A stretch of 40,002 bases of DNA from positions 1 through 40,002 of the forward strand of contig NZ_CAKOET010000009.1 in assembly GCF_933208495.1 (NCBI RefSeq), read 5' to 3'. Both the position numbers and the translations under genes were made by a program. This DNA is from Convivina praedatoris (GTDB lineage Bacteria > Bacillota > Bacilli > Lactobacillales > Lactobacillaceae). Numbering within the stretch: position 1 is the stretch's first letter; each line of letters opens with the position of its first letter. Shown here one piece after another: positions 1 through 9,902 of the stretch. The notes below the pieces were generated by a model, which saw nothing but the letters and a program-made list of their open reading frames with translations, was not told the origin of the DNA and did not search any database.

Positions 1-121
1 GTTACAGATTTGTTTGTTCAAAGTTTTGTTCAGTTTTCAATGTGCTACTGCGTTGCTCCCTTACGAAACAACTTAATTAGTCTATCACGCTTATTCTCGC
101 TTGTCAACAACTTACTGAAAT

Positions 122-1303
122 TTATTTCAGAAAATCTGAAATACGTTTTACAGCAGCTTTTATTTGAATTTCCGAAGCAGCGTAACTTATTCTAACATAC
201 CCTTGCCCCCCAAGTCCAAAAATTGAACCCGGAATAACAGCAACCTTTCCTTTTTTAGCTAAATCTAAAGCAAAGGAATGATCGTCAACGCCGTATTTAG
301 CTGGGATTTTAGCAAATATATAAAAGGCACCATCAGGGTTAGGAATCTCAAACCCTAAGTTAATTAGCTCCTGATATAAGTAATCCCGTCTTTTTTGATA
401 GGCGAGTTTCATCAATTCTGTATCAACTTTCCCCGCAGGTGTTCCTAAGGCTTCGGCTGCAGCGGCCATCGCCGGATTGGAGGCTGCTGTAGTGGCAAAT
501 TGATGGACAACATTCACTTTTTCTACTAATCTTTTCGGGCCAGCCACGAAACCAATCCGATATCCAGTCATAGCATGTGACTTTGAAACACCATTTAAAA
601 GCAAGGTCTGTTCTGGCAATAACTCTGCCATGGACACATGTTTTTGATTATAGGTTAGTTCCGAATAAATTTCATCGGAGATAACAATCATGTCAGTTTT
701 TTTAATAATTGCTGCTAATGCAGTCAATGCTTTTCTATCATAAGTTACACCAGTGGGATTGGAAGGGAAATTCAATATAAGCACCTTAGCATGACCGGCA
801 CTATCTTTAATGGCCTTTGTAAGTTGTTCAGGAGTTAGGACAAAATTATTAGCCGAAGTATCCAAGTAAACTGGCTTTGCACCATTTAGTAATACGTCCG
901 GCCCATACATTGAAAAAATAGGTGTCGGAATTAAAACTTCATCCCCAGGATTCAACAACGTTGCCAAAGAATCATAAATCGCTTCGGTCGCACCGACTGT
1001 TACAACTATTTCATGATTGGCATTGTAAGTTAAATCATAACGATCAGCTAAAAAGTCGGTAATTGCTTGACGAACAGCTAGACTACCACTGGCCGGTGCA
1101 TAGTGTGAATCATTTTCTTCAATAGAACGTATAGCCGCTGCCTTAATGTGATCTGGCACATTAAAATCTGGTTCTCCAAGGGTTAATTTAATAATATTAG
1201 GAACCGAACTAACCTCTTCATCAAAGGCCCGAATAGCGTTAGCTCCCATCGCTTGCACTTGACGATTTAAATTAGATATAACTGAGTTTTTAATACTTGG
1301 CAT
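122..1303 (-). CDS. Class I pyridoxal-phosphate aminotransferase (AraT/PatA-like)
   Basis: A 393-residue fold-type I aminotransferase of the length usual for the family. Cofactor residues are visible: SNPTG near residues 181-185, D210 and Y213 in the SDEIYSEL segment, the Schiff-base lysine K241 in GVSKSHAMTGYRIGF, and a C-terminal arginine in GYVRISYA that would bind the substrate carboxylate. LAB relatives act on aromatic amino acids, aspartate or N-acetyl-diaminopimelate; the substrate cannot be fixed from sequence. I chose the ATG at 1303 over the TTG at 1306 because GGGAGG lies 6 bases before it. An extended -10 box sits upstream at 1370-1378, so the gene is probably transcribed alone. 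The fold is certain, the substrate is open. Confidence 0.9.
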   Translation of the reverse strand: MPSIKNSVISNLNRQVQAMGANAIRAFDEEVSSVPNIIKLTLGEPDFNVPDHIKAAAIRSIEENDSHYAPASGSLAVRQAITDFLADRYDLTYNANHEIVVTVGATEAIYDSLATLLNPGDEVLIPTPIFSMYGPDVLLNGAKPVYLDTSANNFVLTPEQLTKAIKDSAGHAKVLILNFPSNPTGVTYDRKALTALAAIIKKTDMIVISDEIYSELTYNQKHVSMAELLPEQTLLLNGVSKSHAMTGYRIGFVAGPKRLVEKVNVVHQFATTAASNPAMAAAAEALGTPAGKVDTELMKLAYQKRRDYLYQELINLGFEIPNPDGAFYIFAKIPAKYGVDDHSFALDLAKKGKVAVIPGSIFGLGGQGYVRISYAASEIQIKAAVKRISDFLK

Positions 1304-1369
1304 CAAAATCCTCCCACCATCTAAAAAATAAAACTATCAATGATATGTGTTAATGTTAGTTAGAAAAAA

Positions 1370-1378
1370 ATTATAACA
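1370..1378 (-). promoter_or_regulatory. Extended -10 promoter for the aminotransferase gene
   Basis: On the minus strand TGTTATAAT gives a perfect TATAAT with the TG extension. No good -35 box lies 17 bases upstream, as is common for extended -10 promoters. The predicted start leaves a leader of about 60 nt before the GGGAGG ribosome site. Confidence 0.5.
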
Positions 1379-1380
1379 CA

Positions 1381-1950
1381 CTAATTTAAATCCATTATAC
1401 CGCATAAAATCAGAAATTCTTGTAATATCTTCTTGGTTGTATGCCAATTATCATTATTAATCAAAGTTGCTCGCCCAACTAATTCAGGTGGCAAGGCTAA
1501 ATCTCGCAGATATTCAGCCGACTGCAAGCGATGTTGCTGTTGTTCAGGATGATCACCACGCTTTGCCAATCTTTGGCGTAAAACATTAGAATCAGAAACG
1601 GATATATACAAAATAATCACTTTATCAGCTAGCTCTTGTGCATAGGTAATTGCACCTGCCGTATCTAAAACAATGGTGACAACCTCACTTTTTTGCCAAG
1701 CACAATCCAATCCCTCTAAAGAGGAGCCATACTGAGCGCCAGCATAAACAACTGACTCTAAATAATGATTTCTATTAAAAGAGGTAGAAGTTTCAAAATA
1801 ATAATCTCGACCATCTGTTTCATGAGCACGTGGAGTGCGCGTCGTATGGGTTATTACTCGAGCCATATGCCATTGCTGTTCTAAATATTTAGCAACCGTA
1901 GTCTTTCCAACACCAGTTGGACCTGTAATTACAATCACCTTTTTAGCCAT
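1381..1950 (-). CDS. Guanylate-kinase-like P-loop protein
   Basis: About 189 residues. The Walker A motif GPTGVGKT is at residues 10-17, followed by THTTRTPR and DGRDYYF, which match the GMP-binding region of guanylate kinase (typically TTRxPRxxExDGxDYxF). The order of later blocks also fits Gmk (VVTIVLDTAGA, the RLAKRGD lid and a final INND), but they are clearly diverged from housekeeping Gmk, so this looks like a second, Gmk-like paralogue. I chose ATG 1950 because GGAAGGG lies 9 bases upstream and family members begin just before the P-loop; the longer frame to 2001 adds a tail with no family match. It lies upstream of the aminotransferase and divergent from the permease. Phosphoryl acceptor not proven. 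Confidence 0.75.
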   Translation of the reverse strand: MAKKVIVITGPTGVGKTTVAKYLEQQWHMARVITHTTRTPRAHETDGRDYYFETSTSFNRNHYLESVVYAGAQYGSSLEGLDCAWQKSEVVTIVLDTAGAITYAQELADKVIILYISVSDSNVLRQRLAKRGDHPEQQQHRLQSAEYLRDLALPPELVGRATLINNDNWHTTKKILQEFLILCGIMDLN

Positions 1951-2073
1951 ATATTGTAACCCTTCCATCAATGTATTCTCGTTTCTGTTAAAGAATATCA
2001 CTCAAATAATCGACAAGTAAATAAAATTACTGGTAAAATCAAGAATATTCTATATAGAAATGCGAGAAACAAA

Positions 2074-3480
2074 ATGGATATGATTAAACGTGCTTTTCAG
2101 CGTGAATCAGTAGAAGGATATCTTCAAAAGGATTCACAAATGAAACGCCTATTAACCACCAAAGATTTAATAGGTTTGGGAGTAGGAACCGTAATTGGTT
2201 CTGGAATTTTTATTTTACCCGGTCATGAAGCAGCTTCCCATGCTGGACCGGCCGTGGCGATATCGTTCTTATTAGCTGCTATCTTCTCTGGAATAGCTGG
2301 TATGGCCTTTGCTGAATTTTCTTCAGCAATGCCAGTTGCAGGATCAGCCTATTCTTATGGGAGTGTAGTTTATGGTGAGTTAATCGGTTGGCTTCTAGGT
2401 TGGTCATTAATTTTGGAATATTTCCTAGCAGTATCAGCCATTTCAACTGGTTTTTCAGCTTATATGAATAATTTATTAAATATTTTTGGTGTACATCTTC
2501 CCAAAGCCTTACAAGCTGGTCCAGTGGAGGGCGGTACTATTAACCTTTTGGCCGTCTTAGTAATTTTATTAGTTACCTGGGTAATCTCCCGTGGGATTAA
2601 TACTTCAAAATCAATTGAAAACGGTGCAGTCTTTATTAAAATTGCTATTTTAATTCTATTTATTGTTGGTGGGTCTTTCTTCGTTAAGACTAGTAACTAT
2701 GTACCATTCTACCCCAAGGAATTTCAAACTGGTCTACTAGGATTACATGGTATTACCGCCGCTACTGCTGGTATTATCTTCTCTTTCTTAGGATTTGATA
2801 CTATTGCCGCTCATGCTGCTGAAGTCAAAAACCCTACTAAAACAATGGCCAAAGGGATTCTGGGTACTGTCATTATTTCGGCCTTACTTTATACGTTTTT
2901 CGCTATTATCCTAACTGGAATTGTTAACTATAAACAATTAGGGGTTGATGACCCAGCAGCCTTTGCTCTACAGACAATTCATCAAACACAATTTTCAATT
3001 GTCATTACTATTGGGGCATTAATTGGTATGTTTACCGCCATTTTAGCGATGGTCTTTGCTTCATCACGTCTAACCTATTCTTTCGGGCGTGATGGTTTAC
3101 TACCCAAGCAATTGGGCCATGTTTCAAAACGACACCAATTGCCTACTAATGCTTTGATTCTAGCTGCTGTAGTAGAAACTATTTTAGCCGGTTTAGTGCC
3201 GCTAAGTACACTCGCTAGCTTAATTAATATCGGTACTCTAACAGCCTTTCTATTCATTAGTTTCGGTATAATTTTGTTACGGCAGCGTAAAGATATCACC
3301 AATGACGGCTTTAAAATGCCCCTGTACCCTGTTTTACCAATAATAAGTAGTTTTATTAGCCTGCTACTAATTATACAGCTTCCGGCTGAAACCTTAGAAA
3401 TGTACTTGATTTGGTTAATTCTGGGAATCGTCTGCTACTTTATTTATGGTATTCATCATTCTTCACTTGGTAAGAAATAA
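2074..3480 (+). CDS. APC-family amino-acid permease
   Basis: A 468-residue polytopic membrane protein with about 12 hydrophobic segments. The N-terminal block LIGLGVGTVIGSGIFILPG is the APC helix-1 signature, with the unwound GSGIF glycine segment that binds the amino-acid backbone. The segment AFAEFSSAMPVAGSAYSY and the overall length resemble cationic amino-acid transporters of the YfnA/CAT type. The substrate is unknown. The ribosome site before ATG 2074 is weak; an ATG two codons later is possible. The gene stands alone, divergent from the guanylate-kinase-like gene, and ends directly in a strong terminator shared with ezrA. Confidence 0.88.
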   Translation: MDMIKRAFQRESVEGYLQKDSQMKRLLTTKDLIGLGVGTVIGSGIFILPGHEAASHAGPAVAISFLLAAIFSGIAGMAFAEFSSAMPVAGSAYSYGSVVYGELIGWLLGWSLILEYFLAVSAISTGFSAYMNNLLNIFGVHLPKALQAGPVEGGTINLLAVLVILLVTWVISRGINTSKSIENGAVFIKIAILILFIVGGSFFVKTSNYVPFYPKEFQTGLLGLHGITAATAGIIFSFLGFDTIAAHAAEVKNPTKTMAKGILGTVIISALLYTFFAIILTGIVNYKQLGVDDPAAFALQTIHQTQFSIVITIGALIGMFTAILAMVFASSRLTYSFGRDGLLPKQLGHVSKRHQLPTNALILAAVVETILAGLVPLSTLASLINIGTLTAFLFISFGIILLRQRKDITNDGFKMPLYPVLPIISSFISLLLIIQLPAETLEMYLIWLILGIVCYFIYGIHHSSLGKK

Positions 3481-3512
3481 AAAATGGTTGACCAAAAGGT
3501 CAACCATTTTTT
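3481..3512. terminator. Bidirectional terminator between the permease gene and ezrA
   Basis: A 13-bp perfect stem, AAAATGGTTGACC and its complement, with an AAAA loop. A and T runs on the two flanks let it work in both directions. It begins right after the permease stop and its right edge overlaps the ezrA stop codon. Confidence 0.9.
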
Positions 3513-5214
3513 ATATAACATTTCGATGACGCTGATAACTCTCAACAATATGGTCATAAATACCTGCATCCACTTTATCCAAAACAGGACCTAATAAATC
3601 CATCACCTTACTATAATTATAATCATTATTATAGATTTGACGTGCTTCCTTGCTTACCTCAGCTACCATGTGGTTGGTCTGACGATAACGATTAGAGTAC
3701 TGCAATAATTGTTCAGCGATGATAGCTTCATCTACAATTTTTTGTGTCTTTTCATGTAAAGTATCAGAGTCAACCACAACAATATTTAACTGACGTTGAA
3801 CATCATCCATATCTACTAGGCTGGCTCGTAAAATACCATCTAATCGCTTAATCTCATCCAAAACACTATAGTAAAACTCTAAATATACTTTTGGTAGTCC
3901 AGGTAAATTCATTCGCTCCAAACGCTGTCGGATGGATTGAATGCTGTCCATATTTTGGTCACAAATCTGTTTAGCAGATTGAAAGGCCGGTTCAATGCCA
4001 ATGATTTGCTGCCACAATTCAATTTGACTCGTGTTAATTTCCTGCATTTGATTCAACCAGCGTTCCTGCATGCCGACGGCTTGACTGTACGTAATCTTAG
4101 CCTGATCCAATTGCTCATTGGCAGCCGTGACATTTCGACTAATCATATCAATTTGTTCTAAAAATCCCCTTCGATTTTCTAACTCATGATGAGTGAAACG
4201 ATATGACTGGCGTAATCGTTCTAATTCAACAAACAAATTTTGATTTTGTTCACGTAAACGTTCAAGTCCTCGATCAACTGCTTTAACATTGATTTGAAAA
4301 TTTTGCTGAGCATTCAACTCACCCTCTAATAGGTCATAACTATCTTGAATTTGTTGCTCAATTTTATCAATATGTTGCTGTGTCTCTTTAATTTTTAAAT
4401 CTACTAACAACACTAAAGTTCCTTCACGTTGTTGATCAATCAAAGATAGACGATCAGAAATATCTTCTAAAAAGATAATGCCCTGATGACGTAGAGTCTG
4501 GTAACCACCAAATAATTCTGCCAATTGCTCAACAAATTTAATATTTAGGCTAGTAAATAAATCAGGGATTTCAGTCTGCATATTTGCTAACTGAGTATTT
4601 TCCATGGCTAATTGCTCATAAACATTACTGGCCGCAGCCTGATCACCTGATTCGGTCAATGTAGCAAATTCTTGATAATCATTTTCTAGCTGGTTGATAA
4701 ACTGCAACAAGGAATGGTAAGCAGGCCCATAAGCTTCCCGTTGGTCATCAATCGATTGACGAATAATCGCATAACTGCCTTGTAACTCAGCAATCGCTTT
4801 TTTATGGGCTTGACTGGTATCCTTTAACTCTTTTAACCCCACACGAATTGCTTGGACATCATCAGTAGCCTCACCAACCAAATTCCGTAATTGATCTAAA
4901 TCACCTTTAGCCTTCAGTAAATTAACACTAGCAGCGCCATTCAAAACTAGCTCTAATTGGCGATCAATCGCCATAAATTTATTTTTTTCAAGTCCACTAT
5001 AACGACTTTCAAGGGTTTGATAATCTTTCAATGATTGTCCAATTAATGAAAGTTTACGAGCTTCAATGAGCTCCTGATTAATATCAAAAGCCATCAAACG
5101 AGCTTTGATTTCACCAAGCTGTTTAGCCTTATTCTGATAACTTCTTTGTAAAAAAACAACGATAATAGCCGTGACAACGAAAACGGCAATAGCAATTATG
5201 ATAAAAGTCCACAT
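3511..5214 (-). CDS. ezrA: Septation ring formation regulator EzrA
   Basis: A 567-residue protein, the usual EzrA length. One N-terminal transmembrane segment (about residues 2-24) is followed by an almost continuous coiled-coil, spectrin-like cytoplasmic region rich in E, Q and L heptads. EzrA binds FtsZ at the membrane, limits extra Z-rings and links division to cell-wall synthesis in Firmicutes. The start at 5214 has AAGGTG about 9 bases upstream. It is divergent from rpsD, an arrangement also seen elsewhere in Lactobacillales. Confidence 0.92.
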   Translation of the reverse strand: MWTFIIIAIAVFVVTAIIVVFLQRSYQNKAKQLGEIKARLMAFDINQELIEARKLSLIGQSLKDYQTLESRYSGLEKNKFMAIDRQLELVLNGAASVNLLKAKGDLDQLRNLVGEATDDVQAIRVGLKELKDTSQAHKKAIAELQGSYAIIRQSIDDQREAYGPAYHSLLQFINQLENDYQEFATLTESGDQAAASNVYEQLAMENTQLANMQTEIPDLFTSLNIKFVEQLAELFGGYQTLRHQGIIFLEDISDRLSLIDQQREGTLVLLVDLKIKETQQHIDKIEQQIQDSYDLLEGELNAQQNFQINVKAVDRGLERLREQNQNLFVELERLRQSYRFTHHELENRRGFLEQIDMISRNVTAANEQLDQAKITYSQAVGMQERWLNQMQEINTSQIELWQQIIGIEPAFQSAKQICDQNMDSIQSIRQRLERMNLPGLPKVYLEFYYSVLDEIKRLDGILRASLVDMDDVQRQLNIVVVDSDTLHEKTQKIVDEAIIAEQLLQYSNRYRQTNHMVAEVSKEARQIYNNDYNYSKVMDLLGPVLDKVDAGIYDHIVESYQRHRNVI

Positions 5215-5326
5215 ATTAATATTTCACCTTGGCCTTATCTTCTTAATTTTCCCTTTGTATAAAACAATACCGCATTTTAGATAAATCAAATGGTATTTAC
5301 TCTAGCTTTAGTGTTTTCTTAATAAT

Positions 5327-5355
5327 TTGGTGATTATCATTATTTCTGATATAAT
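5327..5355 (+). promoter_or_regulatory. Promoter of rpsD
   Basis: TTGGTG at 5327-5332, a 17-base spacer, then TATAAT at 5350-5355 with a TG extension at 5347-5348. The predicted start near 5362 gives a leader of about 164 nt. Confidence 0.75.
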
Positions 5356-5361
5356 GTGAGA

Positions 5362-5525
5362 GTTGTATTGAGTTGAGTAGCAGTAGGCAAAGAAGCGCGT
5401 CAACAACGTCGCAATTCGTTAGTAAGGACAAGCTACCGTCACTGAGAAACGTCAATTATTGACGCTGCACGCATCTGGTGCCTACCCTCAAATGTACAGC
5501 AAATACATTTTGGAGGACATTATAT
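5362..5525 (+). ncRNA. Structured 5' leader of rpsD (S4 autoregulation)
   Basis: A long leader between the promoter and rpsD. An outer stem pairs GTAGGCA (5383-5389) with TGCCTAC (5479-5485). Inside it is a perfect hairpin, CGTCAA/TTGACG with a TTA loop (5450-5464), plus further G+C-rich segments, which suggests a multi-branch fold. Firmicute rpsD is known to be repressed by S4 binding its own leader; this position and shape fit that role. The exact fold, a possible pseudoknot with the ribosome site, and assignment to a named RNA family were not computed. Confidence 0.75.
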
Positions 5526-6131
5526 ATGTCACGTTATACAGGACCTAAATGGCGTATTTCACGTCGCTTAGGCGTTTCACTATCTGGTACCGGTAAGGAA
5601 TTAGCTCGCCGTGCCTACGCACCTGGAGACCATGGAAATGGCCGTCGCGGTAAAGTATCTGAATATGGTACTCAGCTTCGCGAAAAGCAAAAGTTGCGTT
5701 TCACTTATGGTTTGACTGAACGTCAATTCCATACCCTATTTAACAAGGCTGGTAAGATCCGTCAAGGTACCCATGGTACTAACTTCATGATCTTATTGGA
5801 GCGTCGTTTGGATTCATTAGTTTACCGCTTAGGTTTGGCTACTACACGTCAACAAGCACGTCAATTAGTTAACCACGGTCACATTCTTGTTGATGGTAAG
5901 CGGGTAGATATTCCTTCATACGAAGTTGAGCCTGGTCAAGTTATCTCAGTTCGTGAAAAGTCAAAGAATATTGTGCCAATTCAAATCGCAATTGAATCAG
6001 TCGTTTCTCGTCCACAATTCGTTTCATTTGATGCTGAAAAGTTGGAAGGATCACTTGTTCGTTTGCCAGAACGTGAAGAATTGGATGCTGATATCAACGA
6101 AGCGCTTATCGTTGAATTCTACAACCGTTAA
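5526..6131 (+). CDS. rpsD: 30S ribosomal protein S4
   Basis: 201 residues from ATG 5526 ([16 protein letters not shown]), the standard size. The N-terminal domain is followed by the S4 RNA-binding domain at about residues 91-150 ([13 protein letters not shown], then [16 protein letters not shown]). There are no zinc-binding cysteines, so it is the C-minus type. S4 starts 16S rRNA assembly and also acts as the repressor of its own leader. TTTGGAGG lies about 9 bases before this ATG; a longer in-frame start at 5478 lies inside the leader and is not used. It ends in a clear terminator and is monocistronic. Confidence 0.98.
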   Translation: MSRYTGPKWRISRRLGVSLSGTGKELARRAYAPGDHGNGRRGKVSEYGTQLREKQKLRFTYGLTERQFHTLFNKAGKIRQGTHGTNFMILLERRLDSLVYRLGLATTRQQARQLVNHGHILVDGKRVDIPSYEVEPGQVISVREKSKNIVPIQIAIESVVSRPQFVSFDAEKLEGSLVRLPEREELDADINEALIVEFYNR

Positions 6132-6148
6132 TATTCTTTTTAAAATTT

Positions 6149-6174
6149 GTCATCACTCAGTGGTGGCTTTTTTT
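6149..6174 (+). terminator. Terminator of rpsD
   Basis: GTCATCAC, a TCA loop and GTGGTGGC form an 8-bp stem (two G-T pairs), followed by seven T. Confidence 0.85.
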
Positions 6175-6175
6175 G

Positions 6176-6181
6176 TATAAT
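6176..6181 (+). promoter_or_regulatory. -10 box upstream of yueI
   Basis: A perfect TATAAT directly after the rpsD terminator, 39 bases before the yueI start. The -35 region would fall in the terminator hairpin and is not convincing. Confidence 0.4.
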
Positions 6182-6220
6182 GCTAACAATTATCCTGCTA
6201 ACAAGAGGAGTTAACCAATT

Positions 6221-6598
6221 ATGGATATCAACGAACGTTTGCAACAAGAACAGCTAACTGGTGGTAGTTTACCCCAAATTAACCCAGATGAACAAAATCG
6301 ATATTTAGGTACCTTTAGGGAACGGGTTGTGGTCGCCATACGCCAATCCCAAGTTGATAATCCCAAAATTATCACAGATTTTACCACGATTTTATCCCAG
6401 CATCCTGAAGGTAAACTACTAATTGACGCTAATTTAACTGGGGATAATAATGCTACTTATATTCAAATAGCAGGAAAAACTAACCATCCTTTTACCTTAC
6501 TGTCTGATAATCAAAAAAGCAGTCATCAAGCAGATTCGATAGCAGTCCTTTTGGCAGCTGATTATGCTGTAAATATCGATAATATTTATCTAAGTTAG
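6221..6598 (+). CDS. YueI-like DUF1694 protein
   Basis: 125 residues. The segment INPDEQNRYLGTFRERV (about residues 20-36) is the hallmark of the DUF1694/YueI family, whose structure has been solved but whose function is unknown. No membrane segment or signal peptide is visible. AGAGGAG precedes the start. The next gene, rarA, begins 11 bases after the stop and its ribosome site overlaps this stop codon, so the two are co-transcribed and probably translationally coupled. Confidence 0.85.
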   Translation: MDINERLQQEQLTGGSLPQINPDEQNRYLGTFRERVVVAIRQSQVDNPKIITDFTTILSQHPEGKLLIDANLTGDNNATYIQIAGKTNHPFTLLSDNQKSSHQADSIAVLLAADYAVNIDNIYLS

Positions 6599-6609
6599 GA
6601 GTTCCAATC

Positions 6610-7899
6610 GTGCAACAAAAACCTCTGGCATATCGTATGCGGCCAACTAAAATCGAAGAAATTATTGGTCAGCAAGATTTAGTCGGTAAAAATAAAATTA
6701 TTTGGCGTATGGTTACTGCCCATCGCTTAAATTCAATGATTTTATACGGCCCTCCTGGCACCGGAAAAACCTCAATTGCCAGTGCTATTGCCGGGTCATC
6801 AAAATATTCTTTTCGTCAATTAAATGCCGCTACCGATGGTCAAAAAGAACTTCAAATTGTTGCTGAAGAGGCTAGGATGTCCGGCACGGTTGTTTTACTA
6901 CTAGACGAAATTCATCGTTTAAATAAAGTAAAACAGGATTTTTTACTTCCCCATTTAGAATCAGGTGCCATTATTCTCATTGGGGCGACTACTGAAAATC
7001 CCTATATCAACGTTACACCGGCAATTCGTTCTCGAACACAGATTTTTCAAGTTCATCCATTAACCGAAGCCGACATTAAGACTGGCATCAAACGTGCCCT
7101 AGCTGATAAAGAACATGGACTCGGGATGCATCAAGTACACCTAAGTCCACAAGCGTTGACGCATTTATCCCAGGCTACCAATGGCGATTTACGTAGCGCA
7201 CTTAACAGCCTTGAAATTGCTGTCCTATCAACTGCAGCCAATCAAGACGGGATTATTAATATATCTCTCTCCATTGTTGAAGAAACTACCCAAAATCAAG
7301 CAATTGTCGCTGACAGAGATGGTGATGCTCATTACGATGTTATCTCAGCTCTGCAAAAATCAATTCGGGGATCCGATGTTGACGCCGCACTCCACTATAC
7401 TGCTAGAATCATTGAATCTGGTGATTTAAATAGTCTTGTAAGGCGTTTAACTGTCATTGCTTATGAAGATATTGGTCTAGCCAATCCCAATGCTGCTCAG
7501 CATGTCATCAGCGCTTTAACTTCGGCCCAAAGTCTTGGCTTACCGGAAGGCCGCATTCCGATTGCTAACGCAGTCATTGAATTAGCACTATCGCCAAAAT
7601 CAAATTCAGCTTATCTTGCTATCGATCAAGCCCTAGCCGATTTAAAAAAGAAACATCATTTAGATATTCCAAAGTATTTAAAAGATGCTCATTATAAAGG
7701 CGCACAGGCATTAGGTCATGGGATTGGTTATCTCTATCCACATGATTTTCCAAACGATTGGGTTGCACAGCAGTATCTACCTGATGCCATTAAAAAACAA
7801 CAGTACTTTAATCCCAAAGGAAATTCACCTTTTGAATTGCAATTAAAAGAAATCAATCGTAGTTTAAAAAAGCAACAACAGGATAATTTAGACTCGTAA
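6610..7899 (+). CDS. rarA: Replication-associated recombination ATPase RarA (MgsA)
   Basis: A 429-residue AAA+ ATPase related to clamp loaders and RuvB. It acts at stalled replication forks. Walker A GPPGTGKT is at residues 47-54 and Walker B LLLDEIH is at about 96-102. The family start LAYRMRPTKIEEIIGQQ is intact, and the C-terminal half carries the tetramerisation region, with a conserved AYEDIGLANP block. The start is GTG at 6610 with AGGAG 9 bases upstream; the next ATG would remove conserved residues. It follows yueI by 11 bases. Confidence 0.95.
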   Translation: MQQKPLAYRMRPTKIEEIIGQQDLVGKNKIIWRMVTAHRLNSMILYGPPGTGKTSIASAIAGSSKYSFRQLNAATDGQKELQIVAEEARMSGTVVLLLDEIHRLNKVKQDFLLPHLESGAIILIGATTENPYINVTPAIRSRTQIFQVHPLTEADIKTGIKRALADKEHGLGMHQVHLSPQALTHLSQATNGDLRSALNSLEIAVLSTAANQDGIINISLSIVEETTQNQAIVADRDGDAHYDVISALQKSIRGSDVDAALHYTARIIESGDLNSLVRRLTVIAYEDIGLANPNAAQHVISALTSAQSLGLPEGRIPIANAVIELALSPKSNSAYLAIDQALADLKKKHHLDIPKYLKDAHYKGAQALGHGIGYLYPHDFPNDWVAQQYLPDAIKKQQYFNPKGNSPFELQLKEINRSLKKQQQDNLDS

Positions 7900-7954
7900 A
7901 AATGATTATCTGTCAAGACTATTATTAACTATCTAGACGCGTTACAATATCAGT

Positions 7955-8184
7955 TGGAGTTACTTAAGTATACGCATTGCTACATCATCAGCTTTTTCCT
8001 TACAACCTTTATTTTTGGATGAGAATACTTAAACGCCAAGACAAGCCCTTTCGTTTGGTAGTCTGAACGTTAAGTGATTCACCCACCTCGAAATTTCGAG
8101 GAAAATCTGCGTAGCGATTAACGGTGCTATGTAAGTTTTTCCCAGACAATCGTCTGTAAACCCATCTTGTTGATGGGTTTTTTT
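7955..8184 (+). ncRNA. ssrS: 6S-like RNA (Lacto-usp type) upstream of usp
   Basis: A 346-bp gene-free stretch before usp holds a long RNA-like fold. A closing stem pairs 7962-7983 with 8111-8136 (GCTAC with GTAGC, flanked by further pairs). A long apical arm pairs 8017-8043 with 8061-8084 (GGATGA with TCACCC, ACTTAA with TTAAGT, AGAC with GTCT). Between them is a large open bulge whose 3' side holds a small perfect hairpin, CCTCGAAATTTCGAGG (8086-8101). This is the general architecture of 6S RNA, which mimics an open promoter and binds RNA polymerase. It is preceded by a TACAAT -10 box at 7943-7948 (no good -35) and ends in an intrinsic terminator. The Lacto-usp motif is known at this location in LAB and has been proposed to be 6S RNA. 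Family match not computed. Confidence 0.75.
8158..8184 (+). terminator. Terminator of the 6S-like RNA
   Basis: AAACCCATC and GATGGGTTT form a 9-bp stem with a 5-base loop, followed by a T run. It separates the RNA from usp, which has its own weak -10 box TATACT at 8211-8216. Confidence 0.88.
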
Positions 8185-8245
8185 AACTTTAAATTTAATT
8201 CCATCAGCGCTATACTATTCCTAGAAAACAAAGAGGGGTATTACT

Positions 8246-8686
8246 ATGGTCAAAGATTATCAAAAGATTCTTGTGCCTATGGATGGTTCCAAAGAGTCTG
8301 AAGCAGCATTGGCACGAGCAATTGATTTAACAAAGTTGGCTGGTGATTCAGCCACTTTATCAATTCTAAATGTCATTGATACACGTGTTTTCCAAAATAT
8401 TGCTAGTTTTGACGACACCATGGTTGATGCCGTGGCTGATCAAGCACGTAAAAGTTTAGAAAAGTATCAAAAACAAGCTCAAGATGCAGGCATTAAGAAT
8501 GTCGATTACTTAATTGAATATGGCTCACCTAAGGCATTGATTGCTAATGATGTTCCCACAGAATTAAAAGCTGATTTAATTGTAATTGGTGCCACAGGTC
8601 TCAATGCAGTTGAGCGCTTTGTTATTGGATCGGTTACTGCCTATGTTACTCGTGCAGCCATTACCGATGTTTTGGTAGTTCGCTAA
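8246..8686 (+). CDS. Universal stress protein, UspA family
   Basis: 146 residues, a single Usp domain. The start ILVPMDGSKESE and the ATP-binding motif GATGLNAVERFVIGS (the G-2x-G-9x-G-S pattern) are present, so it belongs to the ATP-binding class. Such soluble cytoplasmic proteins bind ATP and help cells survive stress or starvation. The ribosome site AGAGGGG lies about 10 bases before ATG 8246. It is isolated between the 6S-like RNA terminator and a convergent terminator. Confidence 0.95.
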   Translation: MVKDYQKILVPMDGSKESEAALARAIDLTKLAGDSATLSILNVIDTRVFQNIASFDDTMVDAVADQARKSLEKYQKQAQDAGIKNVDYLIEYGSPKALIANDVPTELKADLIVIGATGLNAVERFVIGSVTAYVTRAAITDVLVVR

Positions 8687-8700
8687 GTACTATCAGTATA

Positions 8701-8746
8701 AATAATAAAAGGACCTCACTTTTATCAGTGAAGTCCTTTTATTATT
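8701..8746. terminator. Bidirectional terminator between usp and ddl
   Basis: Long imperfect stem: AATAATAAAAGGAC pairs with GTCCTTTTATTATT and TCACT with AGTGA, with single mismatches and a short loop. It serves the convergent usp and ddl transcripts. Confidence 0.88.
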
Positions 8747-8753
8747 TGATTTT

Positions 8754-9902
<1,149 letters not shown>

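Noticed and set aside
115-130. CTGAAA/TTTCAG hairpin at the aminotransferase stop, considered as terminator
   Set aside because: Weak 6-bp AT-rich stem with no T run in the gene direction.
10-195. Open frame of 61 codons at the left edge on the plus strand
   Set aside because: It runs antisense into the end of the aminotransferase gene, has no ribosome site and a composition unlike a real protein.
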